A stretch of 6,800 bases of DNA. Origin: Kiritimatiellaceae bacterium. Its GTDB lineage: Bacteria > Verrucomicrobiota > Kiritimatiellia > Kiritimatiellales > Pontiellaceae. The position numbers and the translations under genes were made by a program. The notes beneath the pieces were generated by a model. The model saw nothing but the letters and a program-made list of their open reading frames with translations. It ran no database searches and had not been told where the DNA came from. The stretch lies in assembly GCA_002712105.1 (NCBI GenBank), contig PASA01000026.1:1-6800 (forward strand), in the 5' to 3' direction. Positions 5,984 to 6,800 of this stretch are shown one piece after another. Position 1 is the stretch's first letter; each line of letters starts with the position of its first letter.

Positions 5984-6014
5984 ATTATATTAATAAGTAA
6001 AAGAGGTAATTCAA
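5984..6014 (-). promoter_or_regulatory. Candidate sigma-70 promoter of the DUF502 gene
   Basis: On the minus strand there is a perfect TATAAT (5989 to 5984) preceded by TTGAAT (6014 to 6009, four of six) with a 19-bp spacer, longer than ideal. Transcription would start near 5977, leaving about 30 nt of leader before the ATG at 5947. The -35 box lies in the thiF leader, just before the thiF start codon. Confidence 0.4.
6002..6007 (+). promoter_or_regulatory. Ribosome binding site of thiF
   Basis: AGAGGT with 9-10 nt spacing to the ATG at 6017. It supports this start over the upstream in-frame ATG at 5918, which lies inside the DUF502 gene and ahead of the candidate thiF promoter. Confidence 0.7.
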
Positions 6015-6016
6015 AA

Positions 6017-6799
6017 ATGAAAATCAAATTAAATGAAAAAGATATACAAATATCTGATGATTTAACCTTAAACGAATTATGTCTAACTTATAAGCCTAAA
6101 GCAGACATTAAAATATATAATGGTGCGGTCTGTGATGAAGATGTAAATCTTAAAGAAAATGACCATGTAATGTTAATTAAAAGAGGAGAAATTCCTTCCC
6201 CTGAGGAATTAGAGGCTGTAATGACTGCGCGCCATACTCCTGGAATTCATGAAAAACTAAAGCAATCATGCGTCGGAATAGCTGGCTTAGGAGGACTTGG
6301 GTCTTCTGTGGCTATTGCTTTAGCAAGAGTTGGTGTCGGAAAATTAATTCTTGTAGATTTTGATGTAGTTGAACCTAGTAATTTAAACAGACAGCAATAT
6401 TTTGTTGATCAGCTTGGTATGTTTAAGACGGAGGCTCTTAAGGAAAACTTAAGTAGAATTAATCCTTATGTGAATGTAAATTTCTTTACAGAAAAAATTG
6501 ATAAAGAAAATATAAACGGATTCTTTTCTGATGCAAAGGTGTTGATTGAAGCATTTGATCGGCCTGATCAAAAAGCAATGCTACTAGATTCAGCAAAAAA
6601 TAAATATATTGTAGCTGCATCAGGACTTGCCGGTTATGGGACATGCGACAATATTTCCATTAATAAACTTGGCAAAAAAGTTTATGTAGTTGGTGATTTT
6701 AAAACAGGTGCTGCTCCTGGTTGTGGGCTAATGGCTCCGCGTGTGGGAGTAGTTGCTCATATGCAAGCAAATTTAACAATGCAGTTATTATTAGATTAA
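6017..6799 (+). CDS. thiF: ThiS-like domain fused to ThiF-type adenylyltransferase (E1-like)
   Basis: A 260-residue two-domain cytoplasmic protein. Residues 1-58 look like a ThiS/MoaD-type beta-grasp domain (MKIKLNEKDIQI, then IKIYNGAV, then LKENDHVMLIKRGE), but lack the C-terminal Gly-Gly tail that carries sulfur and run straight into the next domain. Residues about 62-260 are a ThiF/MoeB-like E1 fold: nucleotide loop GIAGLGGLGS (87-96), D114 and D116 in LVDFDVVEPSNLNRQQ, R125, K137 (MFKTEA), D181 (EAFDRP), and a PGCGLMAPRVGVVAHMQAN end (234-252). Such enzymes adenylate the C-terminus of ThiS in making the thiazole of thiamine. The layout matches the shorter ThiF subfamily known from clostridia and deltaproteobacteria. 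No CXXC zinc motifs, as in E. coli ThiF/MoeB, are present. No other thi gene lies in the window; a partner could follow on the right, as the stop codon is one base from the edge. A role in another sulfur-carrier pathway is possible. Confidence 0.88.
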   Translation: MKIKLNEKDIQISDDLTLNELCLTYKPKADIKIYNGAVCDEDVNLKENDHVMLIKRGEIPSPEELEAVMTARHTPGIHEKLKQSCVGIAGLGGLGSSVAIALARVGVGKLILVDFDVVEPSNLNRQQYFVDQLGMFKTEALKENLSRINPYVNVNFFTEKIDKENINGFFSDAKVLIEAFDRPDQKAMLLDSAKNKYIVAASGLAGYGTCDNISINKLGKKVYVVGDFKTGAAPGCGLMAPRVGVVAHMQANLTMQLLLD

Positions 6800-6800
6800 A

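Noticed and set aside
5918..6016. Upstream ATG at 5918 for thiF
   Set aside because: It lies inside the DUF502 gene on the other strand and before the candidate promoter; the ThiS-like fold begins at the Met at 6017, which has an AGAGGT site.

Overview
The window is about 6.8 kb of AT-rich (visibly well under 40% GC), densely packed bacterial chromosome. It holds seven protein genes. I see no rRNA, tRNA, CRISPR array, insertion sequence or phage gene. Several genes fit the Planctomycetes-Verrucomicrobia-Chlamydiae (PVC) group, perhaps a marine Lentisphaerota/Verrucomicrobiota-type organism: a family I pyrophosphatase with the N-terminal HPWHG stretch known from chlamydial enzymes, a MurA with Asp in place of the catalytic Cys, a beta-helix protein with a 'YYWRVDAV...WSFTT' tail domain, and a Na+/H+ antiporter of a type I recall from chlamydiae and verrucomicrobia. 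This placement is from memory of the families, not from a search.

Left part (3-1094, + strand): the 3' end of a secreted-type right-handed beta-helix protein with a C-terminal fibronectin-III-like domain; its 5' end lies outside the window. It converges on a minus-strand gene block.

Minus-strand block (3553 down to 1120): an HU-type nucleoid protein, a strong intrinsic terminator, then a 60-residue lipoprotein, murA (first committed step of peptidoglycan synthesis) and ppa (inorganic pyrophosphatase). The last three are separated by only 16-20 nt and look like one transcription unit. The terminator ends a few bases before the lipoprotein start codon, so this operon must be fed by read-through or by a promoter inside the HU gene.

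Middle (3554-3790): a 237-bp AT-rich divergent control region between the HU gene and the antiporter gene, with an 8-bp inverted repeat and a small hairpin in the HU leader.

Right part: a 516-residue Na+/H+ antiporter of the ion-transporter superfamily (+), overlapping tail to tail by 12 bp with a DUF502 membrane protein gene (-). Divergent from that is a ThiF-type E1-like enzyme with a fused ThiS-like N-terminal domain (+), complete at the right edge. The short gap between the last two genes holds two candidate sigma-70 promoters that face each other.

Most of this is housekeeping: cell-wall precursor synthesis, pyrophosphate removal, nucleoid structure, ion homeostasis and thiamine/sulfur transfer. 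I found no convincing undescribed system such as a defence or mobile element. The points most worth a second look are the Asp-type MurA, the terminator placed against the lipoprotein-murA-ppa operon, the unrecognised lipoprotein itself, and the tail-less ThiS domain fused to ThiF.
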